From: Perca fluviatilis
Taxonomy: Eukaryota; Chordata; Actinopteri; Perciformes; Percidae
Direction of reading: 5' to 3'
Assembly: GCF_010015445.1 (NCBI RefSeq)
Contig: NC_053127.1
Coordinates: 25,690,745 to 25,754,744 of the forward strand
DNA: 64,000 bases
This document shows, one piece after another, positions 49,790-62,352 of this stretch (its first letter is position 1; each line of letters begins with the position of its first letter). The notes beneath the pieces were generated by a model, which was given only the letters and a program-made list of their open reading frames with translations, ran no database searches and was not told the origin of the DNA. Both the position numbers and the translations under genes were made by a program.

Positions 49790-50757
49790 TTCTCATTAAC
49801 TGTATTATCAGATATTGTATATTTAAATGCAATGCCCTCACCTTAATCCATCTAAGCGTGTGACAAAATTTAACTACTTTTACAGGCACTGATAATGTGA
49901 CACCTGCTACTGTTGATATTACAATTAAATTTAATGGAAAACTATTGACAAACCATACAAAAGTTGACTAAAACAATTGGATGATTTGGCCTTTTTGAGT
50001 TTTGAAGCAATGATTGAGCTGTCAACTGGAATACAGTCAGCCAACTAACTTAATAAAATCTCGAGTCAAGAAAAAAAAGCAGCAGCCGTCACAAACAATC
50101 CCACAGACCTTTGGCACCCTGTAGCTTTACCGATAGCAATACTTTGCTTTCCAAAGCATGCTAAAGGAGAACACATACACACACACACAAAATACAGCTA
50201 TTCATTAAACAATTTCCTCCATCATCATTTCAAGTTAAACTAACAATTCAGCCAACAGCACCAGTTTGCTTCAGGGTCTTAGCCCTACAAGCATAACAGT
50301 GGATGTCTGACAACATAACAGCAGATAATAGCCTACATTTCTGTTGAAGCTTCCCACAATGTCTGGAGGGGAGGTGAGCATAACAGCTGTGGTGCCGGCT
50401 AACAAGCCTGTAAGTAATTGGTGGCAGTGCTGTGGAACAATCCATACACACAACAGCAAACAATCAGACCAGATAAGCAGAATCTGTTTGTCCTTTCTAT
50501 GCTTTCCGGTCATAAAGCAAACTTTAATTCAGAGCCATAAGAGATGTCTAATATGATCCACTCAGCCTCTACCCACTTTCCATTTCTATGGACCCATTTC
50601 CACATTATTATTATTCCCTGCAGCATGATGAATTGAAGGTGGTTTAGTAACTCTGACATTTGATCACTTACTCTTAATCATGTAGTGCATGCATCTTTAT
50701 ATATATATAAAAAGAATTTAAAAACTTAAGTTCACAAAGTTGCATCAGGTTTTCCAT
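49790..50757. other. Non-coding DNA
   Basis: AT-rich; nothing recognised. Confidence 0.5.
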
Positions 50758-50773
50758 AACAAATATGAATGAC

Positions 50774-50948
50774 GGGGTCCCCGATAGCTCAGTTGGTGGA
50801 GCGGGCGCCCATACGTAGAGGTTTACTCCTCGACGCAGCGGGCTCGGGGTTCGACTCCGACCTGCGGCCCCTTGCTGCATGTCGTTCCCCCCTTTCATGT
50901 CTTCTGCTGTCCTATCAAAATAAAGGCTGAAAATGCCCAACAAATAAT
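50774..50948 (+). repeat. tRNA-derived SINE
   Basis: A tRNA-like head with pol III A box TAGCTCAGTTGG (50785-50796) and B box GGTTCGACTCC (50848-50858), separated by 51 bp. Then comes a body (TTGCTGCATGTCGTTCCCCC, CTTTCATGTCTTC) and a tail CAAAATAAAGGCTGAAAATG. AACAAATA occurs on both sides (50759-50766 and right of the tail), a possible target duplication. Not a functional tRNA: the acceptor stem and anticodon arm are not formed. Confidence 0.88.
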
Positions 50949-53900
50949 CAAGGTATGGTTTAACAATATAGTAATTTATGTCCTTTCTACATTATGCATA
51001 TAACTCAGATTTCAAGATCAATTTTGAACCTTTCGGGTTGTCATATTTGTGGCTCCTTGTATTAGTTGCCAAACCTATACAGATGTTGCTGCAAAAGCAG
51101 GTCTTCCTGTAGACCTGACGCTGCCATTATGAGCAGTTTGGCAAGCCCTCTATAAGGCTGTGATTTGCCTGTAATGTTGAGTCCCTCCAAAATGTCAGAT
51201 AAATGTTAAAGCCTGATTAATTCTTCTGATACTCACTCATAGTTTTACCGTTTTATTTCCCATGAAGGTACTGCTATATTGTTATTTCTTTTGTTAAATA
51301 TGTTACTTTATTTTATCTTATTCTATTGTTCTATTTTATAGTTGCTTCTGGATATAGGCATTAAAGAATTTCACTAGATGTTGTACTCTGTATGATTGCG
51401 TATGTGACAAATTACTTTTATTGTATTTTAATTTATAGATACTGATTTAAAAAGAACTAGCATAATGACTTAAACTGTGGCAATGCTAAATCCAGAATAA
51501 CAAAAGGCAAGTGGACCATATTTACACATCATATCTGAGGTTTTGGAAAGCAGGAAAGGAGGACAAAGAGACATTCTGTTGTACAAAAATGTCTAATTTG
51601 TAGAAGGGTAGAGCACAAAGAGGCCTCATCAACGACCTGCTGAATGTCTTTTTGTTACCTTTTTTATGTATTAAGGGAATGCCAACTTAATATGCATGTC
51701 ATTTTCTAAAAATGTCCTGCTTCACACACAATGTCACATTTTCACACCTGCTAGTTACCAAGTACAGCTGCAGTCTGGTGACTGATTGGCTCACAAGGCA
51801 CAAGAATACATTATGTGCCCTGCTGTAGGACACTTGTTGAGATAATTTTGCCTATTTACTTTCAAGAACCACATTTTCCAAATATTCCAGGGATTTGAAA
51901 TAGTACATTTCACTCAAAGTTTATTTGCACTGAATACATAGACAATTAGCTAGTCAAGCTGACCATGGGTACTTTTAAATTCCCTTAATAATAAGGCACA
52001 GTTAATTTTGCCAGCACAACCTTGTTTTTGCGGGGGGGTTTTGTCTCTTACCCAGAATGTTTTGTGGACATGTGTACCCTATGTAAATATAGGTCTTTGT
52101 CTATATATGTCTATGGAAATGACCATAGACACTCAAAATGGTTTTTTTTTGCTGAAAGACAAACTTTCCTGCTCTCCCTGTCTACAAAATTGTCCATGAT
52201 ACTGTTAAAAGGACTGAGAGAAAATATTTCCAACAAATTAAGTTGTTTTAAGGTTGTTGTTTTGTTTATAAATTAGACCTACAGTTAACATAGATCCAAC
52301 AAATAAAATGTAAAAAAGCTGTGGAGTAACATACTTGAGTTGAGTCTGTCATTTGTCCCGTTATACAACTGCAGTGGTGTTGTCAGAGCTGTCTGATCGG
52401 CTGCACGGTCCAATCACTAACAGATTACTAATAAAGGATGTGTCCAGTAAAAGACATCTGTGGGGCTGGTCTTATGTATCCTCCTTCATTTCTCCTCAGG
52501 GATCCCTCCTCAGTCCTCGCAGCAGAAATAATATAATATATATATCATGTTCTTCATGATGGCAGACCAGAACGATATTTGGGTCAAGCAAGGAACGTCA
52601 AGATTTTTGTAGAATACCTAAATCCTGTCTGGCAATATAAGGGCTTTGAACTAGGATACATTTAGCGAAACTAGACGGACTCAGACTGTCTTAGTCTGTT
52701 AAATGTATTATGCTGTGTAGTACCACCTGTAAGTAGAATGCAATTAAATTAAGTTAAGCACTGCTCGAGGTTTAAATTTGCAAGCGTTACCTAAATTTGG
52801 TTCTAATCGCATAATGCATTCAGGATATATGACAGATACTGTCAAATTTAAGAGTGTATGAATTTGACAACCAATTACAGAAACACATTAAGAAAAATGT
52901 ATATAGAGTACAGGTACTTTTGGTGCATTAAAATGTATAACATATCAAATTTGGTGAAGATTAATGGACAGTAAATAGTGGTATAGTACATATATAGTGG
53001 AGTAGGCTCGTATCCAAAAATCATTCTTTTCAAAACTGGTTCTTTTGTGTGTATATACACATATACATACACACATATTCAGAAGTGACAAGCACCAACT
53101 TCAAGCTAATCCTCTCCTTTTGTTTTCCTCCAGGTTACATGCCTTCCTACAAATATTGAACCAAACAGCATTGTATTGCAGAGCGAGGGAATGTTAATGA
53201 CTGAAGTGTATTTGTCAATCAAGCCTAATTCTGGTTTGTACATGGCTTTACATATCCTCCCCATGGGAGTATCATGCCGGGGCATGCATTCTGTGTATTT
53301 GCACAGTGTAAGGCTGTGTGCTCTCACTGGTGGGGATATGTCTGTCACAGCCTCTCTCGAGGCTATATTCAGGAGGCCATCTGTTTATTTTGTCCTGACA
53401 TTACCTCTGTTTACAATACCTTTGAGGCCCATATTTTCTGGAAAGGTATTAAATGACTTTTGGATAAAGTAGCATTTGCCTGTTACTTGTTATTTTAACA
53501 TAGAGAATTGTTGTGCATCCTTTTATCCTGCTCGTGTTACATGTGAAAGGTGTGTCCTATTTATTTCAGATAATTGCTTTATGCTCTACAGATCTATGGT
53601 ACAGTGTGTGGAGGGGGTCAGTCCGTTTTGTGGATTGGAGGTCCCAAAGAATCGACAGGTTTAACAAAACCAATTCCCCCACGATGCCTTCCTTGTCTTT
53701 CCCTCTTTCTGTAGCCCACATGTCATGTTGTGATTGTGTGCATTGTCATCACCATCCCACTCATCCTACTGTTGTCACATCAACAGACTCAGACTTGCAG
53801 ATTTCCAGCGTAATTATGACAAAACAATAAAAAGGGACATAAAATGTGCCAAATATTTCATTAAACAAAAACTAATTATTTTTTATCAAAAGGCTGTCTT

Positions 53901-56640
53901 TCAATGTGGAATCTGGCAGGTGGGGGAACCTCACCATGGAAGTTTCTTCCTAATTTAAATTATCTATCCACTACACAGCACTTAAAGAAAACTCCTTTTT
54001 AAAGCTAGTTCACCTGTTACTCTGACTATTTCCTTCTTCCAGAAACAGTGGTGAAGAACACCAGGAGAAATTGCCAGGAGTTGAGTTATCATTAAAACAA
54101 AATAACGACTGGTGTGTTAATTGCATGCCAAATTTATCAGAGCACACAAGGCTTGCCTCTGAAGTTACCATATGACCGGTGGCAAACAAGCATTTAAAAG
54201 GCCAGATTTTAAACGGAGGGCATTAAACCAGGGCTACATCCACTTCCAGCAAACTTTACGGAGAACAATGAGGCCAAACCAATATCACCGATCTGTTTTA
54301 ACAGAATACTCTCGGTCTAGCTTACAAAAATACCAGATCTGCAGCATATTACTGAGCCTGTTTGTAACCGGTAGGCTACCGACAACATGATCTTCGCCTG
54401 TTCAATAGACTTTGCCAAATAGTATGCAACATGTCAACTCACCACAGACAATGGCCTTGTTCATGGACTCACGGTGGTGCACTGTTGAGAGTGAATTGGG
54501 GAAATACTGAAATGGATATTTGGCGTTATTTTAAATGTAAAGGAAACACTGATGTATGATGGTGCCAATTAGATTAATTTACTTATTTATTCCGGCCCAC
54601 TTTAACCCCTGTCTACGAGGGTGCATTGCAATCCTTACTTGGCTGCACCTGAAGCTAAGATTGTGATAAGCAGACACAAATGCGGATCTCGTATGCTTCA
54701 ATTACCTTCTGAGCCATTCATTACTTTTAAGGGAAAGTCACAGTGTCAAACACAGCATTTGGGTTCTTTTTCTTATTATTATCATTATTATTGTTGCTGT
54801 ACCTTGTAACAAATGTGAATCACTATTTTCAGCAGATTCCATCGTACTCAGGCTTGTAAATAGTCAAACTTGGCTTCTTGTAAAAGGGAACACATTACTG
54901 CAGTCACACAGATAGTCATTATGTAACCCAAGTGGTTATCTTGAATTTAAAATGGATGATGTCCCTACTCTTAAAAGACCTCTATTAGCCTGCCAAAAAG
55001 TGCAAAGATTGCCAAAGATGATGGAAAATGAATATCAAGTGCAATATATCTTTCTTGTCTGACTAGTGATATGGCAATCCCGGGTGGAAAATTAATTTGA
55101 TTTCCACTACAGCCTGACATTGTAAGATGAGCAGCAGTAGCACTTTCTGAATTTTCTGCCAGTACTGATCATCACAGTGTCAAGAGTTCCCAGATTTTGA
55201 ATATACTGTATTTTCATATTTTTGTCTCAGCTCGGTTTGTTTTATTCCATATAGTGTCAGCTCATTTTTTAGTTTGGGCTATCAACAGTACTGCAGGTTA
55301 ATGTGATGATATTATTGTGTTTGAGTTAAAAACACTATAATATTTTAGCTTTTCTCCAGGATGTCCATATAGTAGGGTCATTGATTTGGAGTGAATGAAA
55401 TCCTGCAGGCTTTACAAGGATTGTGAAAGACCAAAGAATTTTACACAACAAATGCACATGGCACTATGTTTAAGAAAAGACTTACAACCTGAACAGCCTA
55501 ACCACAATGTAACCGTATGGAAAGTTTGTTTGTGCTTAACACTGACCAAGTATCAATAAACCTGAGAAATGAGATTGCCATTTCACTCTGTGGCAGAGAA
55601 CACGAGGAGTCTATGAGGAGTGGTTCATTTAATGACGCCAACAAGCTGTTATAAATTACACAATCTGCCTAAAGCTACAGCTTTTAACAGAAGTATGTGA
55701 AGGCAACAAATACAGTATCTGCCAATTATCAATTAATTTGGGAAAAACTCACCTGTTGCACAGCTCCAATAAATTCCAACAATGGAGCTGTCGGATGCTG
55801 CACTAAATTTGTTTAACCAGCACTGAAAATATAGATATCTTTCTTTTTCTCTCCCTTATTCATATCGTGAAAAACTCAAATGGACGGGTTTCTCTTCTCA
55901 CACTCCTTGCATTGCTTGACACAATACAGAGGTCGACAAATCGATGTTCTCTGATGTAGCTAATTAATGACCTGTCAATCACACAAAGAAGGCAACACGC
56001 AGGCTAGACTAACAATCCATATTTAGAGAACTCCTTCTCAATGACGAAACAAGAGGCAACTGCACAAAATCACGTTTCGGGACTAATGATGATAAAGATA
56101 AATTAAAACACAAATGTTGTTTTTGAGCGGTTAACAAATTCATATACTGTATGTGTATATACATATATATATATAGTACAGTACACTTTATGGAGAATTA
56201 GAGAATTATACCAATAGTATTATATCAATTCACAGCTGTGTGTGAGATAACTTTGTCATTACCTCACACATTACAATATTGCACTATTATGCTACTTGCA
56301 CACAGGTACCTTTATATTTAATATTATACATATTTTATTTTGTTATACAGTATATACTGTGTATGTAGGTTGGAAATGTTATTCTACACTTGTATATATT
56401 GTACATATACATTCTTTTTCATCCCACTAAAGTGTAGGCTACGTCTACATCAGAGGAAGAGATTACTATATTTACCAGACAGAGAATGCTGCAAATTCAC
56501 AATGTAATTACAAAATATTACAATGACAATGTGGAGTAATCAGACATTAGCCTCATGGACTCATGGCAGTGCGCTACCCACCCTGACCATTATGAGAGCT
56601 AATCAGCACATATCTGCATTAATCAACCACCAGAACCGGA
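50949..56640. other. Intergenic DNA, no gene recognised
   Basis: AT-rich throughout. Near 51350-51420 the phrase GCATTAAAGAATTTCACTAG ... ACTCTGTATGATTGCGTATGTGACAAAT resembles a retroposon-type 3' tail seen in fish. No coding exon found. Confidence 0.5.
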
Positions 56641-56642
56641 CC

Positions 56643-56652
56643 GTGTGTGTGC

Positions 56653-56729
<77 letters not shown>
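56643..56729. repeat. (GT)n followed by (GA)n microsatellite
   Basis: GT units to about 56695, then GA units to 56729; the compound structure makes length variation likely. Confidence 0.96.
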
Positions 56730-56730
<1 letters not shown>

Positions 56731-57004
56731 GGTGTTGTCTCGTGTCGTATGATCGTTAACAAATTAAACATTTCAGCAGAGGTGTTCATTTCCATACAGG
56801 TTTAGTGGCTTGACTGTTAACGGTGAAGTATGGATTTGATTCGCGGGGTATTTTGGCGACAGTAATGTTATTAGTGTTGTAAGTTAGCAGTAGACTTAAT
56901 TAACCCGACCCAGGGTGAGTCTGACGAAAACTGATGTTTCTGCCAGGTTCAACTCTGAGATTTTCTCGCTGTGAAGGAATAATCTCTGAGACTACGTTAT
57001 AGCA

Positions 57005-57310
57005 AGGCAGGCAAGGCAAGGCAGCTTTATTTGTATAGCACATTTCAGCAACAGGGCAATTCAAAGTGCTTTACATAAAACATTAAAGAGCAGTTAGAAA
57101 ACAATTTAAAACAATTTAAAAACATTAATAAACAAATTAAAACAAGAATAAAATTGATAGTGCAGTATAAGAATAAAAGTTACAGTGCAGTATAAGAAAT
57201 TAAAGTAAATAAAATAATTATTTAAAGAAAAGCAACATCAAAAAGATAGGTCTTTAGCTTAGATTTAAAAGAACTGAGAGTTGCAGCGGACCTGCAAGGA
57301 AAAGAGTCGT
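57005..57310 (-). mobile_element. 5'-truncated L2-type LINE, 3' end
   Basis: On the minus strand the coding end reads AATLSSFKSKLKTYLF... with a stop at 57222-57224, matching the conserved C-terminus of L2-clade ORF2. A 3' UTR follows with GTAAAGCACTTTGAATTGCC and GTGCTATACAAATAAAG, ending in short tandem TGCCT-type repeats (57003-57025), as in L2 tails. Confidence 0.75.
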
Positions 57311-57689
57311 CCCCCCCCCCTCCCCCACGTTGTTGTAAAGCGTTCTGCATGTGGCGTCTGCATGTGATGTGTAGGTTACCTTCCGAACACGGACACACAT
57401 AGGTCTCGCTGCCACTTGTTGTAGCTGGTTGTGCTTTGCATGTGTGGGATTCTGAAACGTCCTTAAATTCGGGAATTGTCGTTTGTTTATTCAAAGTCAA
57501 AGACAGTCCAAAGTAGGCCTAGTGCAACTTTGCACATTTATGTCACATTTTAACTGCCAAAGCTCCGCTGTTCTATGTCTCTGGTCCTCAGGGTAAGTGG
57601 CCAGCGGCAAGAGCAGGAAAAGCCAATGTGTGCTTCTTTTACCTATATATTTAATGACGATATCATTTGCATTCCTAATCCATGCAACG

Positions 57690-57807
57690 TCAAAATTGCC
57701 AGTGCACTTACTCGTGCCCGTAGCAACACACCTGTCAAGTTTGAAATCCATCGGACGAACGGTTCGAGAGATATGCGCATAATTATTATCTATAAATTGC
57801 AGGAACG

Positions 57808-57844
<37 letters not shown>

Positions 57845-57940
57845 ATGTCATTGTAACTTGCTGCTTGTATAAGAGTAATTTCCCAATTTGGGAGTAATAA
57901 AGACCGACTATCTATCTATCTATCTATCTATCTACAGTTG
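57690..57940 (+). repeat. Retroposon-like tail with (GT)n and (CTAT)n
   Basis: The phrase CATCGGACGAACGGTTCGAG, a GT run (57814-57842), then AATTTCCCAATTTGGGAGTA, ATAAAG and a (CTAT)n tail (57908-57934). The AATTTCCC...AATAAAG(CTAT)n ending is typical of fish LINE tails that seed microsatellites. Confidence 0.5.
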
Positions 57941-59262
57941 AAAAAGAACGGCAAAAGCAACATTAGTTTCATTACTGTTCACTGAACAGACCCCTTATAG
58001 CCGTGATTCATGCTAGTGAAACTTTTTATTGCAATGGCTCACCCCCTCATCTGGTTTATTCAACTGAAGAACCTCAGTCATTTTAACCTGGTTATCTGGA
58101 ACCACTTGGATATGCCATCTGTATTAGTGGGGTAACGGCCTAAAGGAATATAGCTTATCACAGTTTCAAGAGTCTTGTGCATGCTACAGTAGAATGATTG
58201 TGGGTGGTCATGCCACCAATTAAGGTAAATCATGAGTCTGCAATCGATGTGGTTGTTGCATCATGTCTCTACTAGCATTTTTTTCTACCAGTTCCAAGTC
58301 CATCATAAATAATTCACATCTTAATTATAATTTCAGTTACATTTTCACGTCAGCTATGTAGCTTATCAATAGTATACTGAAGTCATAGAAAGCAATGTGC
58401 ATTTGTGTGACACTGGTACGGAGTGACAGAGAGAGGGATGACTAAAATAATTAAATTCCATTTTCAGCCAGCGCCTTAATAACTGTGCATATTACTGGGG
58501 AACAAGTGTGCTGCTCCGAGGCAGGCTGGAATGCATGATGAAAGAGACAATTAGTACTTACACAATAAGAGGGAAACCTATCAGTAAACCCAAAAGAGCA
58601 AAGACAGATTTTCGTCATTAGAGGTTAGCAAATTAAATCAATCCTTTAGACCAGTCCCTCTGAGCCCCTCAGAACCCAGCTCTCAATCAACAGACAATAT
58701 CTAAAGGTCTAATCATGCCAGTTCCATAGCCTGCAGTCAGGAAGAGCCACTCCATTCACATGGTTTTAAAACTGCATCTGTGACACTAGATTCCCCAGGG
58801 CGTGCTCTCCACAGATGCTGCTGCCAGACTAGCTTTGTCGTCTACTTTCCCTACTTGGAAGGAAGAGATATGCAAAGAAAAAAAGAACAGCCTTCTTTAT
58901 ATCTTTGACAGCTCATTACCACGGAAACAACCCTGGCATCACTGGCCAGCACCCCTCACTGGAGGAAACAGACAATAAAAAAGCGTGTTGAGAAGAAATG
59001 AGTGCAGTATTACATACACTAGTTGCACCGTTAATTAAAAGATGCTTAGCTGCAGAGAGTGGAGGTCTGCTATATTTTGGGCACCATCAGCTTCCAGTAG
59101 TGTCGCATTAACACTCAAAAACGGTAAAGAGCGAAACCAGGTGCCAGAAAGTGCCTGACATAATAGATAAACATAACACATTTGGCATGTGCAGCATCAC
59201 TTTGTGGGTCCTATCGTGGTTTGCCGCATTCACCATTTAAAATGTGTTTTCTCTTTGTTAAG
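57941..59262. other. Non-coding DNA, possibly regulatory in part
   Basis: No repeat recognised. The sub-interval 58480-58960 is less AT-rich, free of low-complexity sequence and holds an X-box-like site at 58915-58928. Confidence 0.45.
58915..58928 (-). promoter_or_regulatory. X-box-like (RFX) site
   Basis: On the minus strand GTTTCCGTGGTAAT, compatible with GTNNCC-NN-GGYAAC except for the final base. It lies in a stretch without repeats. Confidence 0.3.
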
Positions 59263-59274
59263 AAAAGGAAATAA

Positions 59275-59453
59275 TCTGTGTGGCCGGGCTGGCTCAGTGG
59301 CAGAGCAGGTGCACATGTACTGAGAGGTTTATGCCTTGACGCAGAGGTCCAGGGTTTGAATCTGAACTGTGACATTTTCCTGCATGTCTTTCCCCTCTAT
59401 CTCCCCTTTCTCACCAAGCTGTTAAATTATCTTTTTAAAAAAAAAGAAAAAAA
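59275..59453 (+). repeat. tRNA-derived SINE with 12-bp target duplication
   Basis: A box TGGCTCAGTGG (59290-59300), B box GGTTTGAATCT (59353-59363), body CCTGCATGTCTTTCCCC and an A-rich tail. Identical flanks AAAAGGAAATAA at 59263-59274 and 59454-59465. Internal phrases (AGAGGTTTATGCCTTGACGC) parallel those of the SINE at 50774, so the two belong to related subfamilies; this one is more diverged in its boxes. Confidence 0.9.
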
Positions 59454-59860
59454 AAAAGGAAATAAACTAACAAGGGAACAGGGTAGGCAGGTGGGAAAGT
59501 CTTAACTGGATTCAGTCCTTGCATAGTGAGAGCATAGGCTTTATACATACGCAAGGAACTTTAACCTTGACTGTATCCGGCCAAACAATGTAAAATATGC
59601 TTAATTATCCATGTTGAAGTCAAGCCAATAAGTACAGTAAGAATCTGCAAAAACAACTGCAATCCTTTCTGTTTGTGGTAAACTGCCATGAATTATTTTA
59701 GAATAAAGACAATCAATAAAGGCAATGTTGCTCACAATTTTCATGTGTTCTCAAAATGGGACAGGTGACAAGGATGAACCCACCAGGAAAACTACAGTAT
59801 ATAGCATGTTGAGACAGTTGAATTGTTTAAGGTTGACTCCCTTCTGAGTTGACTAGAGTT

Positions 59861-60071
59861 ACAGTATCTCACAAAAGTGAGTACACCCCTCACATTTTAG
59901 TAAATATTTCATTATATCTTTTAATGGGACAACACTGAAGAAATGACACTTTGCTACTAAGTATTAAGTTTACAGCTTGTATAACAGTGTAAATGTGCAG
60001 TCCCCTCAAAATAACTCAACATACAGCCATTAATGTCTAAACCGCTGGCAACAAAAGTCAGTACATCCCTA
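59861..60071 (+). mobile_element. Left inverted-repeat end of a Tc1-like transposon (solo)
   Basis: Begins next to a TA with ACAGTATCTCACAAAAGTGA and has an inner related copy GGCAACAAAAGTCAGTACAT at about 60046, the IR/DR layout of a well-known fish Tc1 family. No transposase and no right end follow; at about 60072 the sequence passes into a different element. Confidence 0.7.
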
Positions 60072-60094
60072 TGTTAAATTCCCATAGAGGCAGG

Positions 60095-60584
60095 CAGATT
60101 TTTATTTTTAAAGGCCAGTTATTTCATGGATCCAGGATACTATGCATCCTGATAAAGTTCCCTTGGCCTTTGGAATTAAAATAGCCCCACAACATCACAT
60201 GCCCTTCACCATACCTAGAGATTGGCATGGGGTACTTTCCATAAAATCATCTCTCTATCATCTCTTTATCAGGATGCATAGTATCCAGGATACTATGCAT
60301 CCTGATACAGTTCCCTTGGTCTTTGGAATTCAAATAGCCCCACATCATCACATACCCTTCACCATACCTAGAGATTGCCATGGTTTTATGTCAGTTAGCC
60401 TAATAGCTAGTTTGATTTGATTTGAGAGATGATTTTATGGAAAGTACCCCATGCCATTCTCTAGGTATGGTGAAGGGCATGTGATGATGTGGGGCTATTT
60501 TAATTCCAAAGGTCAAGGGAACTTTATCAGGATGCATAGTATCCTGGATCCATGAAATAACTGGCCTTTAAAAATAAAAATCTG
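60095..60584. repeat. Foldback element built from a Tc1-like transposase fragment
   Basis: The outer arms, about 60095-60255 and 60427-60584, are reverse complements (CAGATTTTTATTTTTAAAGG ... CTTTAAAAATAAAAATCTG). Between them sits a third partial copy (about 60262-60385), itself joined by a short head-to-head inverted stretch. Read on the plus strand, the right arm gives GEGHVMMWGYFNSKGQGN, resembling the core block before the second catalytic residue of Tc1/mariner transposases (by resemblance only). Confidence 0.75.
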
Positions 60585-60589
60585 TAGTT

Positions 60590-61860
60590 TCAAAGGGCTC
60601 TATAGTTTTTTGGGCTGCATGTATGTAGAGATACAGATACAGTACAAGTTAAGACTCATCCTGCTTAACAACTAAATTGACTCCATTAACATTCTAGGAG
60701 ATTGACGATGGAGATGTTACTGGCCTGACTGAGAAGTGTCGACTTGATACGACAAACTTTAATAAAGTTATTTTAAAGCAAACATTGAAAGACCTGCAAA
60801 GAATTTTTGTTTGTCAGTTGACAGAATCCATCTAGACTTCAGAAAACAATCCTATCTGCTAGTTTTGGAAGGTCAGTTTTCTAAGACCCAAACACACAAA
60901 TATACTCTCCACAGGTTTAAGTTTAAACCATGGGTGTACTGTTTGTTTTGTTCAGTTAAGTGGAATTTTTTATTGTTCCACCACGTTAAAAATCAGGCAA
61001 ACTGGGACTTTACAGCATGGGTGAAATATGCGCAACTGACACAGCAAATCAATATTTCGATGCTGCGTGGATTTACACTGGCCATATAGAACAACATAAA
61101 GACACAAAAACATAGGAAAACAGGGTTCAGGCCAAAAAAAACAGCGGCCACCCTTTAAGATTCCTGCAGATTTTTAGATCATTAGGTGATTATATTCAGT
61201 GGGGTGGTTTTATTTAATAAGATATAAAAATACAATTATTACGACAAATGACACTTACATTCTAATCAAGTCTAACAACAGATTTAGTTTACTGAACTCC
61301 ATTCCACTAAAGCATCTATATGTAACATTTAAATGTTTCTGAAACTGTAATTTTATATCTGATGATCATAAATGAGACTAACAGTGAAAAGAACGCTATT
61401 TCTATATAGTTTTTAAAGAATGCCTTCGCACAGGTCAGATTTTCCCCGCGAAGTCACGGCTCTAGAGAGCACACATTCTGATGGGTCACAGATTTCTTTG
61501 TAACACCTGAAAAGCCTGCGTTGGTGTATCCAGCCAGGTACAAGGTAGCAGGCCTAATTGTATTCTAAATGCAATTTAGAAGTTACCTGTTGTAGTTATG
61601 GCTGATACTGGGGCAGGGCCATCACAGAAAAGAAGGAAATTAAACAAAGAACAACTAAAAGCTAAAGTGAAAGACAATGGGCGAAACCTGATTCAATCTC
61701 AGTCAGGTTTTCAACAGATTGTAAATGATTCAAAACCCACCCCAAATTGGACTTCAGGTATGTAATATGTCTATTTCATTCATAAAATAACTTTAGACTG
61801 CACGATGTGGTTGTACGTCAGTAGCCGACATTAAATTACGTCCCTCTTCCATTTAGCACG
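60590..61860. other. Non-coding DNA
   Basis: AT-rich; no gene or repeat recognised. Confidence 0.45.
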
Positions 61861-62352
61861 GATGTTTTATTCCTTTTAGTCTGTGTTTGGGTTGGCCTAC
61901 TCTTTTCTTTTCCCTTGTCCCCCTGTACTTGTGTAAAGCTTCCTTGGGTTTCATGAAATGCGCTATATTATAGGGCTGCCACCTCTTAGTCGATTAGTCG
62001 ACTAATCTGTCGTTTTGGTCTTAGTCGGCTAAGATTTCTTTAGTTTGTAAGTCATTTTTTATGCTTATTCATGCTTAATTACTCATTTCCAAGAAACTTA
62101 TTATTATTATGGTAAACACAAGATTTAAAGTGGTGCTTTTGCAGGATTAATTGTGGAGAAACTCAGTTTTACAGATGGTTAATTAACTACATTTATATTG
62201 TGCTTTTCTAGTCTTAACCACCTCTCAAAGCGCACAGCTCTGTCAATTAAATCAACTAATCGATTAGTCGACAAAATCGTATAAGTGTTAGTCGACTGAG
62301 AATTTCTTTAGTCGAGGACAGCCCTACTATATTAATATAAGTTATTATTACG
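61861..62352 (+). mobile_element. L2-type LINE 3' tail split by a hAT insertion
   Basis: Left part (to 61970) contains TGTAAAGCTTCCTTGGGTTT and AAATGCGCTATATTA; the right part resumes CTATATTAATATAAGTTATTATTACG after the inserted element. Joined, it has the layout of an L2 3' tail ending in TTATTATTA. Confidence 0.6.
61971..62326. mobile_element. Non-autonomous hAT, 356 bp, perfect 8-bp duplication
   Basis: Ends TAGGGCTGCCACC and GGACAGCCCTA are inverted at the tips; flanks CTATATTA (61963-61970) and CTATATTA (62327-62334) are identical. The subterminal arms repeat AGTCGATTAGTCGAC-type sequence. No coding capacity. Confidence 0.92.

Noticed and set aside
50785..50858. Possible functional tRNA gene (A and B boxes present)
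   Set aside because: Cloverleaf not formed, extended SINE body and AATAAA-type tail present; it is a tRNA-derived SINE.
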